DNA of 64,000 bases from CAUYUA01 sp963575675 (GCA_963575675.1 CAUYUA010000272.1:17010-81009), one strand, 5' to 3'; positions 47,140 through 56,403 are shown, counted from the stretch's first letter. Translations and numbers: made by a program. Notes: a model not told the origin generated them from the letters alone.

Positions 47140-47931
47140 ATGACTCCCGTCGCCCTGCCCCAAGAAGAAATCGTCGATCTCCACAATGAGATTGTTGCGC
47201 TGGAAATCGATAACGCAAAAAAAATCGCCACATTGGAGCAGTTATTGTGGCGCACCCAAAAACTTCTCCTCAAATCGCCCAGAGACGTTCGCGTTCTTAT
47301 CACGGCAGCGATGGCGTATATGAAACTTGGGAAACAGAAAAAAGCCAAAGAACAATTCCTAAAAGCGTTTAACCTTCGAGTGGCTCAAAACCTATCGATA
47401 ACGGATCGGATTAATCTTCTAACAAGCGCAAACCACCTCTTTCTCACAAAAGAAATAGAAATTCTTCTAGAAGAACTCTTCCTCCTTCTTCACAATGAAC
47501 AACATGAAAAAAATATCTATGCAAAGAATATTCTTGGGGCCCTTCTTTTGCTAGGACGCTGGAATGACTTCTACGATATGGCCCAAGAAATTCAACTCGA
47601 AGACATTACGCCATTCACATGCACAAACTCTCACCCAATAATATCAGAAGTCCTCAAAAACCACATGGGAATCATCCAATCCCATATTCAAGACATCGTC
47701 TGTGGGACCGGTTTCTTTCTTATTGTGGATGAAGGCGTCCCAAGCATCGTCGTCCGTCTTTGGTTGGCTTGTAATTTTTATGACTCCCTGTCGATTTCAG
47801 ACAAGTGTCATGACGATCTCGATGAATACGACAACTCCATTGGCATAAAAATCTCATCTCTGCCATATGACATTACGCCCATCTTCTCCATCATACCAGT
47901 CTTCCATTTCGAGCCCGCGCTATGCCAGTAA
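47140..47931 (+). CDS. Unknown protein paired with a HEPN protein (possible antitoxin)
   Basis: 263 residues, no signal peptide. The N-terminal helical part (about 8-35) is followed by a TPR-like stretch (DVRVLITAAMAYMKLGKQKKAKEQFLKAF, about 48-76) and more helices. A mixed C-terminal domain (about 195-263) has IVVRLWLACNFYDSL and DLDEYDNSIGIKISSL. The gene overlaps the HEPN gene by 10 bases, so the two are surely co-translated. Base composition is more A+T-rich than neighbouring gyrA/coaD. In HEPN toxin systems the upstream gene often encodes the antitoxin; that role is inferred from the layout only. Confidence 0.6.
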   Translation: MTPVALPQEEIVDLHNEIVALEIDNAKKIATLEQLLWRTQKLLLKSPRDVRVLITAAMAYMKLGKQKKAKEQFLKAFNLRVAQNLSITDRINLLTSANHLFLTKEIEILLEELFLLLHNEQHEKNIYAKNILGALLLLGRWNDFYDMAQEIQLEDITPFTCTNSHPIISEVLKNHMGIIQSHIQDIVCGTGFFLIVDEGVPSIVVRLWLACNFYDSLSISDKCHDDLDEYDNSIGIKISSLPYDITPIFSIIPVFHFEPALCQ

Positions 47932-48302
47932 AACCTCAATCGTTTTTGGAGGAAGCGAGAAGCCTGGCGGAACCAGAATCAACAAATGAAATCCGACATA
48001 GAACAAGTATTAATCGTTCTTACTACGCCGCTTATCACCATCTTTTGGAAACCGCAAAACGCTCCGGCTTTAAGCCTCCATCATTCAGCGCCCATGCGGC
48101 GCTCATTGAATGGATGATGCTAGAATCCTCAGACGGCCGACATAAAAAAGCCGGAAAAACTCTGAGAGAAATGAAAAAGCTCCGCGTTAACGCCGATTAT
48201 GCATTATCAAGCCAGATCACGCACATAGACACCTTGGAATGCCTAAAAAAAGCATCCCATCTGATCGAAAAGCTTTTGGTCTCTGAACAAGCGTCGGAAT
48301 AA
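47922..48302 (+). CDS. HEPN-domain protein
   Basis: 126 residues, all-helical. RHRTSINRSYYAAYHHLLETA (about 24-44) fits the HEPN signature in which Arg and a following His (R-x6-H here, RSYYAAYH) form a putative RNase site. The rest (GRHKKAGKTLREMKKLRVNADY, then THIDTLECLKKASHLIEKL) matches the later helices, including the RxxAdY segment common in such proteins. It overlaps the upstream 263-residue gene. HEPN proteins are often toxins or defence RNases. I do not recognise the exact family. Confidence 0.7.
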   Translation: MPVKPQSFLEEARSLAEPESTNEIRHRTSINRSYYAAYHHLLETAKRSGFKPPSFSAHAALIEWMMLESSDGRHKKAGKTLREMKKLRVNADYALSSQITHIDTLECLKKASHLIEKLLVSEQASE

Positions 48303-48311
48303 CTTAAAAAA

Positions 48312-48385
48312 AGGCCAAGGCTCTGCCCCGGACCCGCCAAAGGCCGGGAGGCCCTTGGAACCCATGACTTGGAGTTTGTAACAAA
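48312..48385. repeat. Family B single arm
   Basis: GACCCGCCAAAGGCCGGGAGGCCCTTGGAACCCATGACTTGGAGTTTGTAAC-type sequence after the HEPN gene. It matches the right arm at 36372-36441 with several changes. Confidence 0.7.
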
Positions 48386-48525
48386 CCTGATGTGTGAGGG
48401 CCGTTTCAATCCGGAGAGGCTGCTCAGGATTGTAAAATTATTTTAATTTTCATCCGAGAAACGACGGCGGTTGAACCTGTAAGAGCAAAAAGGCTAAGAT
48501 AGCCGAGGTTCAAGAGGCGAAGACC

Positions 48526-49275
48526 ATGGCGGACTCAAACGAACACCTGAATCGGCGGCGTTTTCTGCGAATGGCTTTGGCCGCAGCGGGTGGAGCGTTG
48601 TCTGTTGCGTCTCTTCCCGAGGCCCTTGCCGGTCCGGTGACACAGCCGCTTCTTAGGCTTAAACCTCTTCGACAACTGACTTTCTACAACACCCACACCT
48701 CCGAGCGTTTGAGCGTGGAGTATGGCGGCGACGGTTACTATGTCCCAGAGGCCATGCGCGCCGTTAACAAAATTTTGCGCGATCATCACGATGGAACCAT
48801 TTCCGCCATTGACCCCAAATTATTGGACGCTCTTTTCGCTATTCGTCAATTGCTGGGCGGCAATGGCGTAATACATATTTTATCCGGGTATCGCTCGCCA
48901 CGCACCAACGCCGCTTTGCGCATGATGTACGATGGAGTCGCCGAGCACAGTTTGCACATGAAAGGCAAAGCGATCGATTTCTGGATTCCGGGGCGCTCTC
49001 TTTCCGACCTTCATCGCGCTGCTATGGCGGTTAAAGCCGGCGGCGTTGGAAATTATCCCAGCAGTGGATTTATTCACGTCGATGTTGGGCCTGTGCGCTC
49101 TTGGGGCGCGGGGGGAGGCGGAGGAAAAAGCGCCGGGTTCCGTTTGGCGCGGGGGCAGGGCATGGGCATTCCGCGCTTTCGCAACGGCCTTACTCCTTGG
49201 CAGCAGCATAATTTAGCGATGAATCGGAAGCGTTTGATGTTTGATCTCAAAAATCGCAAACGGCTTAGATCCTAA
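48526..49275 (+). CDS. DUF882/YcbK-type peptidoglycan peptidase homologue (M15 family)
   Basis: 249 residues with a twin-arginine-type leader RRRFLRMALAAAGGALSVASLPEALAG (about 10-36). The catalytic-type zinc site is visible as SGYRSPRTNAALR (about 122-134), H in GVAEHSLHMKGKAIDFWIPG (about 141-160, SxHxxGxAxDf) and GFIHVDVGPVRSWG (H near 184). Such proteins trim or bind peptidoglycan; MepK-like members are DD- or LD-endopeptidases. The C-terminal basic tail (about 200-249) is unusual. AGAGG lies 8 bases before the ATG. Confidence 0.85.
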   Translation: MADSNEHLNRRRFLRMALAAAGGALSVASLPEALAGPVTQPLLRLKPLRQLTFYNTHTSERLSVEYGGDGYYVPEAMRAVNKILRDHHDGTISAIDPKLLDALFAIRQLLGGNGVIHILSGYRSPRTNAALRMMYDGVAEHSLHMKGKAIDFWIPGRSLSDLHRAAMAVKAGGVGNYPSSGFIHVDVGPVRSWGAGGGGGKSAGFRLARGQGMGIPRFRNGLTPWQQHNLAMNRKRLMFDLKNRKRLRS

Positions 49276-49318
49276 GATATCGGGTTGTGTGAAATAAGAA
49301 AAACTTGGAGAAATAGAC

Positions 49319-49360
49319 GGACCCAGGAACGCAGTTCCTGGGTCCGGTTGATTTTTTTAA
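49319..49360 (+). terminator. Family A-type terminator
   Basis: GGACCCAGGAAC GCA GTTCCTGGGTCC (49319-49345) is a perfect 12-bp stem, followed by a T7 run at about 49352-49358. Confidence 0.85.
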
Positions 49361-49382
49361 TTATGAGAATTCCATAAACTCA

Positions 49383-50564
49383 ATGCGCGATCTTTGTGAT
49401 TCACAAATAAAACGATCGTCCGCGTTCGGAATTTATATCCATTGGCCGTTCTGTCTTTCGAAATGCCCGTACTGCGACTTCAATAGCGCAGCGATCGGGT
49501 CGTCTTCTCTGAAGATCGAACAGTATCTCTGGTTGAGCGCTTGCCGTGACGACTTGACGTTGCAAGCGGCGTTGACTCCAGGGAGGACGGTTACATCCAT
49601 TTTTTTCGGAGGAGGGTCTCCGTCTTTAATGGAGCCCGCCACAGTTGGCGCGATTCTTGATCACATCGCGACTCTGTGGCCGATTGCGGCCTCTGTCGAG
49701 ACAACGCTTGAAGCCAATCCGACCTCGGTTGAAGCGACGCGCTTTTCAGCATATCGCGCGGCGGGAATCAATCGCTTGTCTTTAGGGATGCAAGCTCTGG
49801 ACGATGACGCGCTGAAGCGGCTGGGACGAGGCCATGATGCGGCGGAAGCGGAACGAGCGCTGACACTGGCGCAGCGACATTTTCCGCGCGTCTCGGCGGA
49901 CATAATTTACGCTCGACCTGATCAGACGGCGGCGGCGTGGCGCGAGGAGCTTGATCGATTATTGGCGTATGGGCTCGATCATCTTTCGGCCTATCAGTTA
50001 ACCATTGAGCCGGGCACGGCGTATCACGAGCGCAGTCTACGCGGAGAGCCTCTTTCGGTTGACGATGAACGGGCGGGGGAGCTTTACGAAATAACACAAG
50101 AGGTTCTTGAAGCCGCCGGTCTGCCAGCTTATGAGATTTCTAATCATGCGCGCTCTGGCGAGGCGTGTCGCCATAATTTAATATACTGGCGTTCGGAGGA
50201 ATGGATTGGAGTTGGGCCTGGGGCTCATGGGCGCATCACCTGTGATGGAAGACGGGTGGCGCTTTGGCGGCCTCGCTCTCTGATTCGGTGGCGTGCGCAG
50301 ATTGAGCGTCGAACGTCGGTGGATCAAGAGGTGTTGACGCCGATTGAATGGCGTGACGAAGTCGTGATGATGGGGTTGCGTTTAACAGAAGGCGTTGCTC
50401 GTAATTGTTTGCCGGCGGCGTTGCCGGAGGTTCCTTTGCGTCGTTTGCAGGAAGGTGGTTTTCTTGTTTCCGACTCTGTGTCTGTGCGCGCGACGTCTGT
50501 TGGACGACAACGTTTAAACGCTGTATTGGTTCGTCTTTTGGATGATCAGAACAAGAAAGGGTAG
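49383..50564 (+). CDS. hemW: HemW-like radical SAM protein
   Basis: 393 residues. The CxxxCxxC cluster appears in IHWPFCLSKCPYCDFNS (about 18-34), and FFGGGSPSLM (about 73-82) is typical of the HemN/HemW group. LSLGMQALDDDALKRLGRGHD (about 130-150) and YEISNHARSGEACRHNLIYW (near 247-266) are HemW-type. HemW lacks the extra motif of true coproporphyrinogen oxidases and acts in heme delivery. The usual rdgB neighbour is absent. A palindromic terminator precedes and another follows. Confidence 0.9.
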   Translation: MRDLCDSQIKRSSAFGIYIHWPFCLSKCPYCDFNSAAIGSSSLKIEQYLWLSACRDDLTLQAALTPGRTVTSIFFGGGSPSLMEPATVGAILDHIATLWPIAASVETTLEANPTSVEATRFSAYRAAGINRLSLGMQALDDDALKRLGRGHDAAEAERALTLAQRHFPRVSADIIYARPDQTAAAWREELDRLLAYGLDHLSAYQLTIEPGTAYHERSLRGEPLSVDDERAGELYEITQEVLEAAGLPAYEISNHARSGEACRHNLIYWRSEEWIGVGPGAHGRITCDGRRVALWRPRSLIRWRAQIERRTSVDQEVLTPIEWRDEVVMMGLRLTEGVARNCLPAALPEVPLRRLQEGGFLVSDSVSVRATSVGRQRLNAVLVRLLDDQNKKG

Positions 50565-50565
50565 G

Positions 50566-50640
50566 GGGACTGTGTTCCCAGCCGTCGAGGCCAAAGCTCC
50601 GGCGCTTGGGAACACAGTCTCTCGCCCCTTCGGATTTTTT
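50566..50640 (+). terminator. Family A palindrome/terminator behind hemW
   Basis: GGGGGACTGTGTTCCCA pairs with TGGGAACACAGTCTCTC (about 50567-50620), with T6 downstream near 50635. Confidence 0.7.
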
Positions 50641-50815
50641 ATTCGGCGGCGGCAGTTATGCATTCCTTAATGTATGGCCGCGATCGTCCTCAAAAAACAC
50701 GCTTAGCCAAAAAAACGCTGTCGTTCGTTCTTGTTGCGGCTTTCATTTTGACGAAAAGATTTCTTTTTGTTTAAGTGTTCTTCATGAAATTCCTTGACGA
50801 GCGGCTTCCGCCCCC

Positions 50816-52555
50816 ATGACTGACGATCACATGCTCGCCCCGGTTTCCGCCGCGCTTACCGACGCAACCAAGGCGGCCATTCTCGACAGCATTCTCGATG
50901 GACTGGTCACCATCGATGAAAGCGGAGCTATCGTCGACTTCAATTCAACCGCAGAGGCCATCTTCGGCCATGAACGATCCGTCGTGATCGGTCGATCTGT
51001 AGAGGAACTGTTGGTTCCGCCGGAACTACGTCCCGCACACGTCGACGGACTTCGCCGTTATCTCATGGAGGGTTCGCCTCACATCATTGGACGCCGCACC
51101 GAAACTGAGGCGGTGCGCGCCGATGGCCAACGCTTTCCTATCGAAATCACTCTCATCGAAACCGATCGTGAGGGGCGACGTCTCTTCACGGGCGTGCTCC
51201 GCGATATCTCCGATCGTCGCCAACTGGAGCGGGATCTTATCAATATCGCCTATTTCGATCCTCTGACCGGCTTGGCCAATCGCGCGCTGCTTTTGCGCTA
51301 CATCACCGACGCGATGGAAGCGAGCCGAGCATACACATTGGCGGTTATCGATATTGATCGTTTTTTCAACATCCGCAATAGTTTCGGCCATGTCTTCGCC
51401 GAAGAGCTGCTTCAAGGTCTGGCTCAAGGTTTGGCCATGCATCTTGGTCCGGCAGATCGACTCGCTCGCATCGGCAATCAAGTCTTCGCTCTGATGTTCG
51501 ATGGCGTTCTGCCCACCGACGCCGTTGAGCGTCGGATGGAAGCTCTTTCCGCCACAGTGCGCTCGGCTATTACGCGCTCTGGATCGCCGGTGTTCCTGAC
51601 CGCCAGCATTGGCGTCGCTCCCGTTTCCGAACAGCACGAACACGCCGACGATATTCTTCGCGACGCCGAAATCGCCACCAGCAAGGCCAAAGACGGCGGC
51701 GGCAATCGTTTTGTTTGCTTCACCTCGGCGATGCACAGCCGTCTGATCGATCAGGTGCGCATAGAGCATAATTTGCGTCAGGCCCTTGAATGTGAAGATC
51801 AATTGTGGGTCGCCTATCAACCGATCGTTGAATTGGTTACGGGGCATCTGGCGGGCTTTGAAGCTTTGGTCCGTTGGCAACATCCCGAGCGCGGCAATAT
51901 TCCACCATCCGATTTCATCACCATCGCAGAAGAAACTGGCTTGATTGTGTCTCTGGGCAAGTGGGTGTTGGAGCGCGCCTGCCGTCAGCTTATGGAATGG
52001 CAGGATATTCGCGAACCTGGTTGGGCGCCGCTGTTTATGAGCGTCAATCTTTCCCCTCGCCAGCTTGACGAAAGCTGCTGCATCGATGAAGTGCGGGCTA
52101 TTCTGAAACGAACCGGCGTCGAACCCACATGGCTGAAGATGGAAATCACCGAAAGCGCGGTGATGAACAAGGCCGAAGAATCCATCGTTCTGTTGCAGGA
52201 GTTGAAGAGACTCGGCGTGCGGTTGTCGATCGACGATTTCGGAACGGGCTATTCGTCGCTGAGCTATCTTCATAAATTTCCGGTTGATAGTCTTAAAGTT
52301 GATCGTTCCTTTGTGATCGCGCTTCATCAATCGGAAGAAAATCGCGCTATTGTCCGGATCATCGTCGACCTTGCTCGATTGCTCGGGTTCGATGTGGTGG
52401 CCGAAGGCATCGAGACGGCGGCGGACGCCAATCTTTTGCGCGCTTTGGCGTGCGATTATGGACAAGGATATTTTTACTCGAAGCCGGTGACGCCCAAAGC
52501 CGCCGAGGCTCTGGTGCGTGGGCGTTTGCCTTGGCTTGATCGGAGCGATTATTAA
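50816..52555 (+). CDS. PAS / degenerate GGDEF / EAL protein (c-di-GMP phosphodiesterase)
   Basis: 579 residues. PAS (about 18-140): ILDSILDGLVTIDESGAIVDFN. GGDEF-like domain (about 145-310): LTGLANRALLL and IDIDRFFNIRNSFGH are intact, but the active-site motif reads RIGNQVF instead of RxGGDEF. EAL domain (about 320-570): EALVRWQHPERG, NLSPRQL, EITES, DDFGTGYSSLSYL and EGIETAA are complete. It should therefore hydrolyse c-di-GMP, while the GGDEF-like part may only regulate. No membrane part. Single gene. Confidence 0.9.
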   Translation: MTDDHMLAPVSAALTDATKAAILDSILDGLVTIDESGAIVDFNSTAEAIFGHERSVVIGRSVEELLVPPELRPAHVDGLRRYLMEGSPHIIGRRTETEAVRADGQRFPIEITLIETDREGRRLFTGVLRDISDRRQLERDLINIAYFDPLTGLANRALLLRYITDAMEASRAYTLAVIDIDRFFNIRNSFGHVFAEELLQGLAQGLAMHLGPADRLARIGNQVFALMFDGVLPTDAVERRMEALSATVRSAITRSGSPVFLTASIGVAPVSEQHEHADDILRDAEIATSKAKDGGGNRFVCFTSAMHSRLIDQVRIEHNLRQALECEDQLWVAYQPIVELVTGHLAGFEALVRWQHPERGNIPPSDFITIAEETGLIVSLGKWVLERACRQLMEWQDIREPGWAPLFMSVNLSPRQLDESCCIDEVRAILKRTGVEPTWLKMEITESAVMNKAEESIVLLQELKRLGVRLSIDDFGTGYSSLSYLHKFPVDSLKVDRSFVIALHQSEENRAIVRIIVDLARLLGFDVVAEGIETAADANLLRALACDYGQGYFYSKPVTPKAAEALVRGRLPWLDRSDY

Positions 52556-52561
52556 AAAATG

Positions 52562-52696
52562 CAGCCAAACGCATTGACGGGCGCATTGACGGGCGTAGGG
52601 ACTGCGTTTCCTGTCGCTCGGGATTATAAAGGGGCTTTTGTCCCTGGTCCGAACGACTGAGAACGCAGTTCCTGGACCCGTCTAATGCGTTTGGCT
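52562..52696. repeat. Family A palindrome with locus-specific ends
   Basis: The inner arms are family A. The outermost AGCCAAACGCATT (52563-52575) is the exact complement of 52684-52696 and is found at no other copy. On the left side GCATTGACGGG is duplicated. It lies between the EAL gene and nadC; the right end comes within 45 bases of the nadC start. Confidence 0.75.
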
Positions 52697-52738
52697 ACGA
52701 TCAAAAAGCCTTCCTCCCTTTCATGGTCGCGAATCCTC

Positions 52739-53587
52739 ATGACGCTTTATCCGATCCTCTATGAACCGATTATTCGCGCCGCACTCGCCGAAGATTTGGG
52801 GCTGGCGGGCGATGTCACCACTGAAACCGTTGTGCCGGAAAACACGCGCGCCACGGCGCGTCTGGTTGCTCGGACTCCTGGCCGAATCGCCGGTTTGTCG
52901 GCGTCGCTTTCAGCGTTCTCTTTACTTGACCCAACTCTAAACGTGCGCATCTTGGTTGCAGATGGCGATGATGTCCTCGCCCATACAACCTTGGCGGAGA
53001 TTTTCGGCTTCGCCCGCCCGATTCTCACCGCCGAGCGCACCGCGCTGAATCTGCTTGGCCGTCTGTGCGGAATCGCCACGGCCACGCGGGCGGTGGTCGA
53101 GAAAATCGAAGGATTGCACACGCGCATCGTCTGCACGCGGAAAACCACTCCCGGATTGCGCGCTTTGGAAAAATACGCCGTTCGAGTCGGGGGCGGCGCG
53201 AATCATCGATTCGGTCTTGATGACGGCGTCTTGATCAAAGACAACCATTTGGCCGCCGCCGGCGGCGTGCGGAAAGCCGTGGAAGGCGTGCGCGCGCGAC
53301 TCGGACATATGGTCAAAGTCGAGGTCGAGGTCGATACGTTGACTCAGCTTCGCGAGCTTTTGACGTTGGATGTTGACGCCGTGTTGCTCGACAATATGCC
53401 CTCGGAGAATCTTCAACGCGCCGTGGAAATGGTGGGAGGGCGGATCATTACCGAGGCGTCGGGCGGCGTGACGCCGGAAAACGTTCGCGCCGTTGCTGAA
53501 AGCGGAGTCGATTTGATCTCGTTGGGATGGCTGACCCACAGCGTCAAAAATTTTGATGTGGGGCTCGACTTCGTGGTCGAAGAATAA
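52739..53587 (+). CDS. nadC: Nicotinate-nucleotide pyrophosphorylase (carboxylating)
   Basis: 282 residues; makes nicotinate mononucleotide from quinolinate and PRPP in NAD synthesis. EDLGLAGDVTTETVV (about 17-31), RTALNLLGRLCGIATAT (about 100-116), CTRKTTPGLRALEKYAVRVGGG (about 131-152) and GVLIKDNHL are diagnostic. The C-terminal barrel part has VEVEVDTLTQL, DAVLLDNM and EASGGVTPENV. The ATG at 52739 is chosen because the 18-codon extension overlaps the family A element. nadA and nadB are not in the window. Confidence 0.95.
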   Translation: MTLYPILYEPIIRAALAEDLGLAGDVTTETVVPENTRATARLVARTPGRIAGLSASLSAFSLLDPTLNVRILVADGDDVLAHTTLAEIFGFARPILTAERTALNLLGRLCGIATATRAVVEKIEGLHTRIVCTRKTTPGLRALEKYAVRVGGGANHRFGLDDGVLIKDNHLAAAGGVRKAVEGVRARLGHMVKVEVEVDTLTQLRELLTLDVDAVLLDNMPSENLQRAVEMVGGRIITEASGGVTPENVRAVAESGVDLISLGWLTHSVKNFDVGLDFVVEE

Positions 53588-53597
53588 AAGAAAAAGA

Positions 53598-53690
53598 CCG
53601 GGTTTCAAGGAGACTTCGGCCTTTGGCGGCGAGGGCTGTCTTTTTCTCGCGCTCTCTCGTCGCCGAAGCGGAGCCCCTTGGAACTCATTT
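53598..53690. repeat. Degenerate palindromic repeat between nadC and accD
   Basis: Related to family B (GTTTCAAGG...CGGCCTTTGGCGG and GGAGCCCCTTGGAAC), imperfectly complementary ends, T-rich centre. Confidence 0.4.
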
Positions 53691-53741
53691 ATTTTTGTTC
53701 CTTTTCCGCTATAACATTCGCGCACGACCCCAGAGGCTCCC

Positions 53742-54680
53742 ATGAATTGGCTTAACAATTATGTTCGCCCCAAAATCCGCACGCTCCTGGCGCCGCGCGA
53801 GTTGCCGGAAAATCTCTGGACTATTTGTCAGGGCTGCGAAGCGATGGTTTTCCATCGGGATCTCGAAGAGAATTTGCATGTTTGTCCCCACTGTGGATTT
53901 CACATGCGAATTGATCCCATTCGTCGCCTGTCCATGTTGTTCGACAACGGCGAATATCAAACCATCGAGTTGCCCAAGTCTCCGATAGATCCTCTGAAGT
54001 TTCGAGATCAAAAGCGCTACGTCGATCGGATGAAAGAGGCGCAAACCAAAACCGGGCGACAAGACGCCATTATGGTCGCTCACGGAAAGATGAACGGTAT
54101 GGACACCGTCATCGCTGTTTTCGACTTTAGTTTCATGGGCGGCTCAATGGGAATCGCGGTTGGCGAGGGGCTTTTAGCCGCCGCCAAACTCGCCGTGCTT
54201 CAAGACGCTCCTCTGTTGGTCATTCCGGCTTCCGGCGGCGCTCGCATGCAGGAAGGCATTCTGTCTCTTATGCAGATGCCGCGCACCACCATAGCCGTTG
54301 AAATGGTGAAAGAAGCCAAACTACCCTATATCGTCGTTCTGACGGATCCCACCACCGGCGGCGTCACCGCTTCTTTCGCGATGCTCGGCGACATCCATAT
54401 TGCGGAAAAAGGGGCCAAGATCGGATTCGCCGGCGCTCGCGTCATCGAGGACACCATTCGTGAGACTCTGCCGGAAGGCTTTCAGCGCGCCGAGTATTTG
54501 CTGGAGCACGGCATGGTCGATATGGTTGTTCCCCGTAAGGATTTGCGCGCCACCTTGATTCGCGTTCTTGATTTATTGCGGCGGCCTTCGCCTCCCGCCG
54601 AAGTGGTGATGTTGTCCCCGCCCGATAGCGCGGAAGCGCCAAAGATTTCTTATGAGCCTTCTGCGGCGCCGGAGGTTTAG
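53742..54680 (+). CDS. accD: Acetyl-CoA carboxylase carboxyltransferase, beta subunit
   Basis: 312 residues. An N-terminal four-cysteine zinc ribbon CQGCEAM...HVCPHCGFH (about 29-52) is followed by the crotonase-like carboxyltransferase domain with VAVFDFSFMGGSMGIAVGEG (about 125-144), PASGGARMQEG and TDPTTGGVTASFAMLGDI. With AccA it transfers the carboxyl group to acetyl-CoA. The C-terminal 20 residues are Pro/Ala-rich. GAGGC lies about 4 bases before the ATG. folC follows 100 bases later, as in many alphaproteobacteria. Confidence 0.96.
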   Translation: MNWLNNYVRPKIRTLLAPRELPENLWTICQGCEAMVFHRDLEENLHVCPHCGFHMRIDPIRRLSMLFDNGEYQTIELPKSPIDPLKFRDQKRYVDRMKEAQTKTGRQDAIMVAHGKMNGMDTVIAVFDFSFMGGSMGIAVGEGLLAAAKLAVLQDAPLLVIPASGGARMQEGILSLMQMPRTTIAVEMVKEAKLPYIVVLTDPTTGGVTASFAMLGDIHIAEKGAKIGFAGARVIEDTIRETLPEGFQRAEYLLEHGMVDMVVPRKDLRATLIRVLDLLRRPSPPAEVVMLSPPDSAEAPKISYEPSAAPEV

Positions 54681-54780
54681 AAGAAGCGAAGAAGAGAAGG
54701 GGCCAGAGGCGTCGCTTTTGACCCCTTTGATTTTTTTGTTTTCATAGCGTGTCAACGCTGCAAGCTCTTTCTGATTTGGC

Positions 54781-56085
54781 ATGTCGAAACAATCTGCGTT
54801 GAGCCGGACGATTCTAGAGCGCTTAAAGCGCTTACATCCGCGCGTCATTGATTTGTCGCTCGGACGCATTCAGAGGTTGTTGACGGCTCTGGGAGAGCCT
54901 CATCGCGCCTTGCCGCCGGTCATCCATGTGGCGGGAACCAACGGCAAAGGTTCTACGTTGGCCTTTCTTCGCGCCTTCTTCGAAGCAAGCGGCCGTCGCG
55001 TTCATGTCTACACATCTCCGCATCTCGTTTCTTTTCAAGAGCGGATTCGTCTTTCCGGGCGTTTGATTGATGAAGCGTTCTTGGCGTCTTTGCTTGAAGA
55101 ATGTGAATTCGCCAACGGCGGGCAGCCAATTACTTTTTTTGAAATCACCACCGCCGCCGCTTTTTTGGCTTTTGCGCGGATTCCCGCAGACATTGTTTTG
55201 TTGGAGACCGGCCTTGGCGGGCGATTGGACGCCACCAACGTCATCGATTGTCCCGCCGTCACCGCCATTACGCGCATCTCTATTGATCACACACAATATT
55301 TGGGCGAAACGATCTCGGCGATTGCTGCGGAAAAAGCAGGCGTTTTCAAGTCGGGGGTCTCGGCTGTCTTGGCTCCGCAACCGTCCGCCGAGGCGGCTCT
55401 GGTTCTGACGCGCGCTGCGGCGGCGGTTGGAGCGCCGGTCGTTCCTTGGAGTGTTTCTCCACGGCTCGACGAGCGTGGTTTTGTTTTTCACGGCCCGAGT
55501 CGTTCTTTGGTTTTGCCGCGTCCCGGTTTGGAGGGCGCGCATCAGATTCTTAACGCCGGAGTGGCTCTCGCTTGTTTGGAGTGTTTGCCGACCCTTCCGG
55601 TTTCTGAGTCGGCGATTCTTGCGGGCTTGGTTTCGGTGGAGTGGCCTGCGCGATTGCATAGACTTCGTCGAGGGCCTTTGGTTGAACGTCTGCCGACTGG
55701 GTGGGAGCTGTGGTTGGATGGGGGGCACAATGATTCGGCTGGGGAGGTCTTGGCGGCGCAAGCGGTGAAGTGGCGAAACGACTCGGATTTGCCGTTGGCG
55801 TTGATCTTTGGAATGTTGTCGACCAAACGGCCCGTGGAGTTTTTGGCGTCGTTGGCGCCGATGACGCGCCGATTGCGGGCGGTCCATGTGCCGGGAGAAG
55901 AAGCGGCGTTGTCGGCGGGAGAAGCTGCGGAAGCGGCGCGACTGGCTGGAATCGAGGATGTCGCAACAGGCGAGGCTGTGGATGCGGCGTTGAAGGAACT
56001 GGTCTCCGTTGCCGAATGTCCTTGTCGTGTTTTAATTTGTGGGTCTCTTTATTTGGCGGGAGCGATTCTCCAAGAGAATGCTTAA
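54781..56085 (+). CDS. folC: Folylpolyglutamate synthase / dihydrofolate synthase
   Basis: 434 residues of the Mur-ligase fold. P-loop HVAGTNGKGSTLAFL (about 43-57), YTSPHLVSFQERIRL (about 80-94), LLETGLGGRLDATNV (about 140-154) and ISIDHTQYLG are diagnostic. The central LDGGHNDSAGEVL (near 315) marks the C-terminal domain. It adds glutate residues to folates and may also form dihydrofolate from dihydropteroate. The ATG at 54781 lacks an obvious ribosome-binding site. Confidence 0.94.
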   Translation: MSKQSALSRTILERLKRLHPRVIDLSLGRIQRLLTALGEPHRALPPVIHVAGTNGKGSTLAFLRAFFEASGRRVHVYTSPHLVSFQERIRLSGRLIDEAFLASLLEECEFANGGQPITFFEITTAAAFLAFARIPADIVLLETGLGGRLDATNVIDCPAVTAITRISIDHTQYLGETISAIAAEKAGVFKSGVSAVLAPQPSAEAALVLTRAAAAVGAPVVPWSVSPRLDERGFVFHGPSRSLVLPRPGLEGAHQILNAGVALACLECLPTLPVSESAILAGLVSVEWPARLHRLRRGPLVERLPTGWELWLDGGHNDSAGEVLAAQAVKWRNDSDLPLALIFGMLSTKRPVEFLASLAPMTRRLRAVHVPGEEAALSAGEAAEAARLAGIEDVATGEAVDAALKELVSVAECPCRVLICGSLYLAGAILQENA

Positions 56086-56094
56086 AGTGAAAAC

Positions 56095-56290
56095 GAAAAG
56101 GGCCGGGGATCGTGTTCTCAGTCGCCGGGGCCAAGGACGAAAGCCCCCTCCCTTATTTGCGAAGCGGTCGTCCTTTGGAATTGTCGGAGTTATCGGAATT
56201 CGTGGGGGTGATGGAACTGTTTGCCTTTGTTGATGGTCTATGACAGGTCTATGACAGGTCTATAAAGACAAACAATTCCAGAGGACGCGC
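56095..56290. repeat. Family A copy, partly degenerate
   Basis: GGGCCGGGGATCGTGTTCTCAGTCGCCGGGGCCAAGGACGAAAGCCCCC (about 56099-56147). Further in, GTCCTTTGGAATTGT (about 56169-56183) pairs with ACAATTCCAGAGGAC (about 56270-56284). CTATGACAGGT is tandemly repeated at about 56236-56258. Confidence 0.6.
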
Positions 56291-56403
56291 GTTCGGTTTG
56301 TTGCGACCGCGCAGAGAAACGTAAGGCGATGTTGCGGGACAGCTCGGATAGAACTAATTTCAACGGCAAATCACCCCAGAGATCAAGGGCCAAGGAGACG
56401 ACG

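Noticed and set aside
51026..52465. 479-codon open frame opposite the EAL gene
   Set aside because: Antisense shadow; the plus strand carries complete PAS/EAL signatures.
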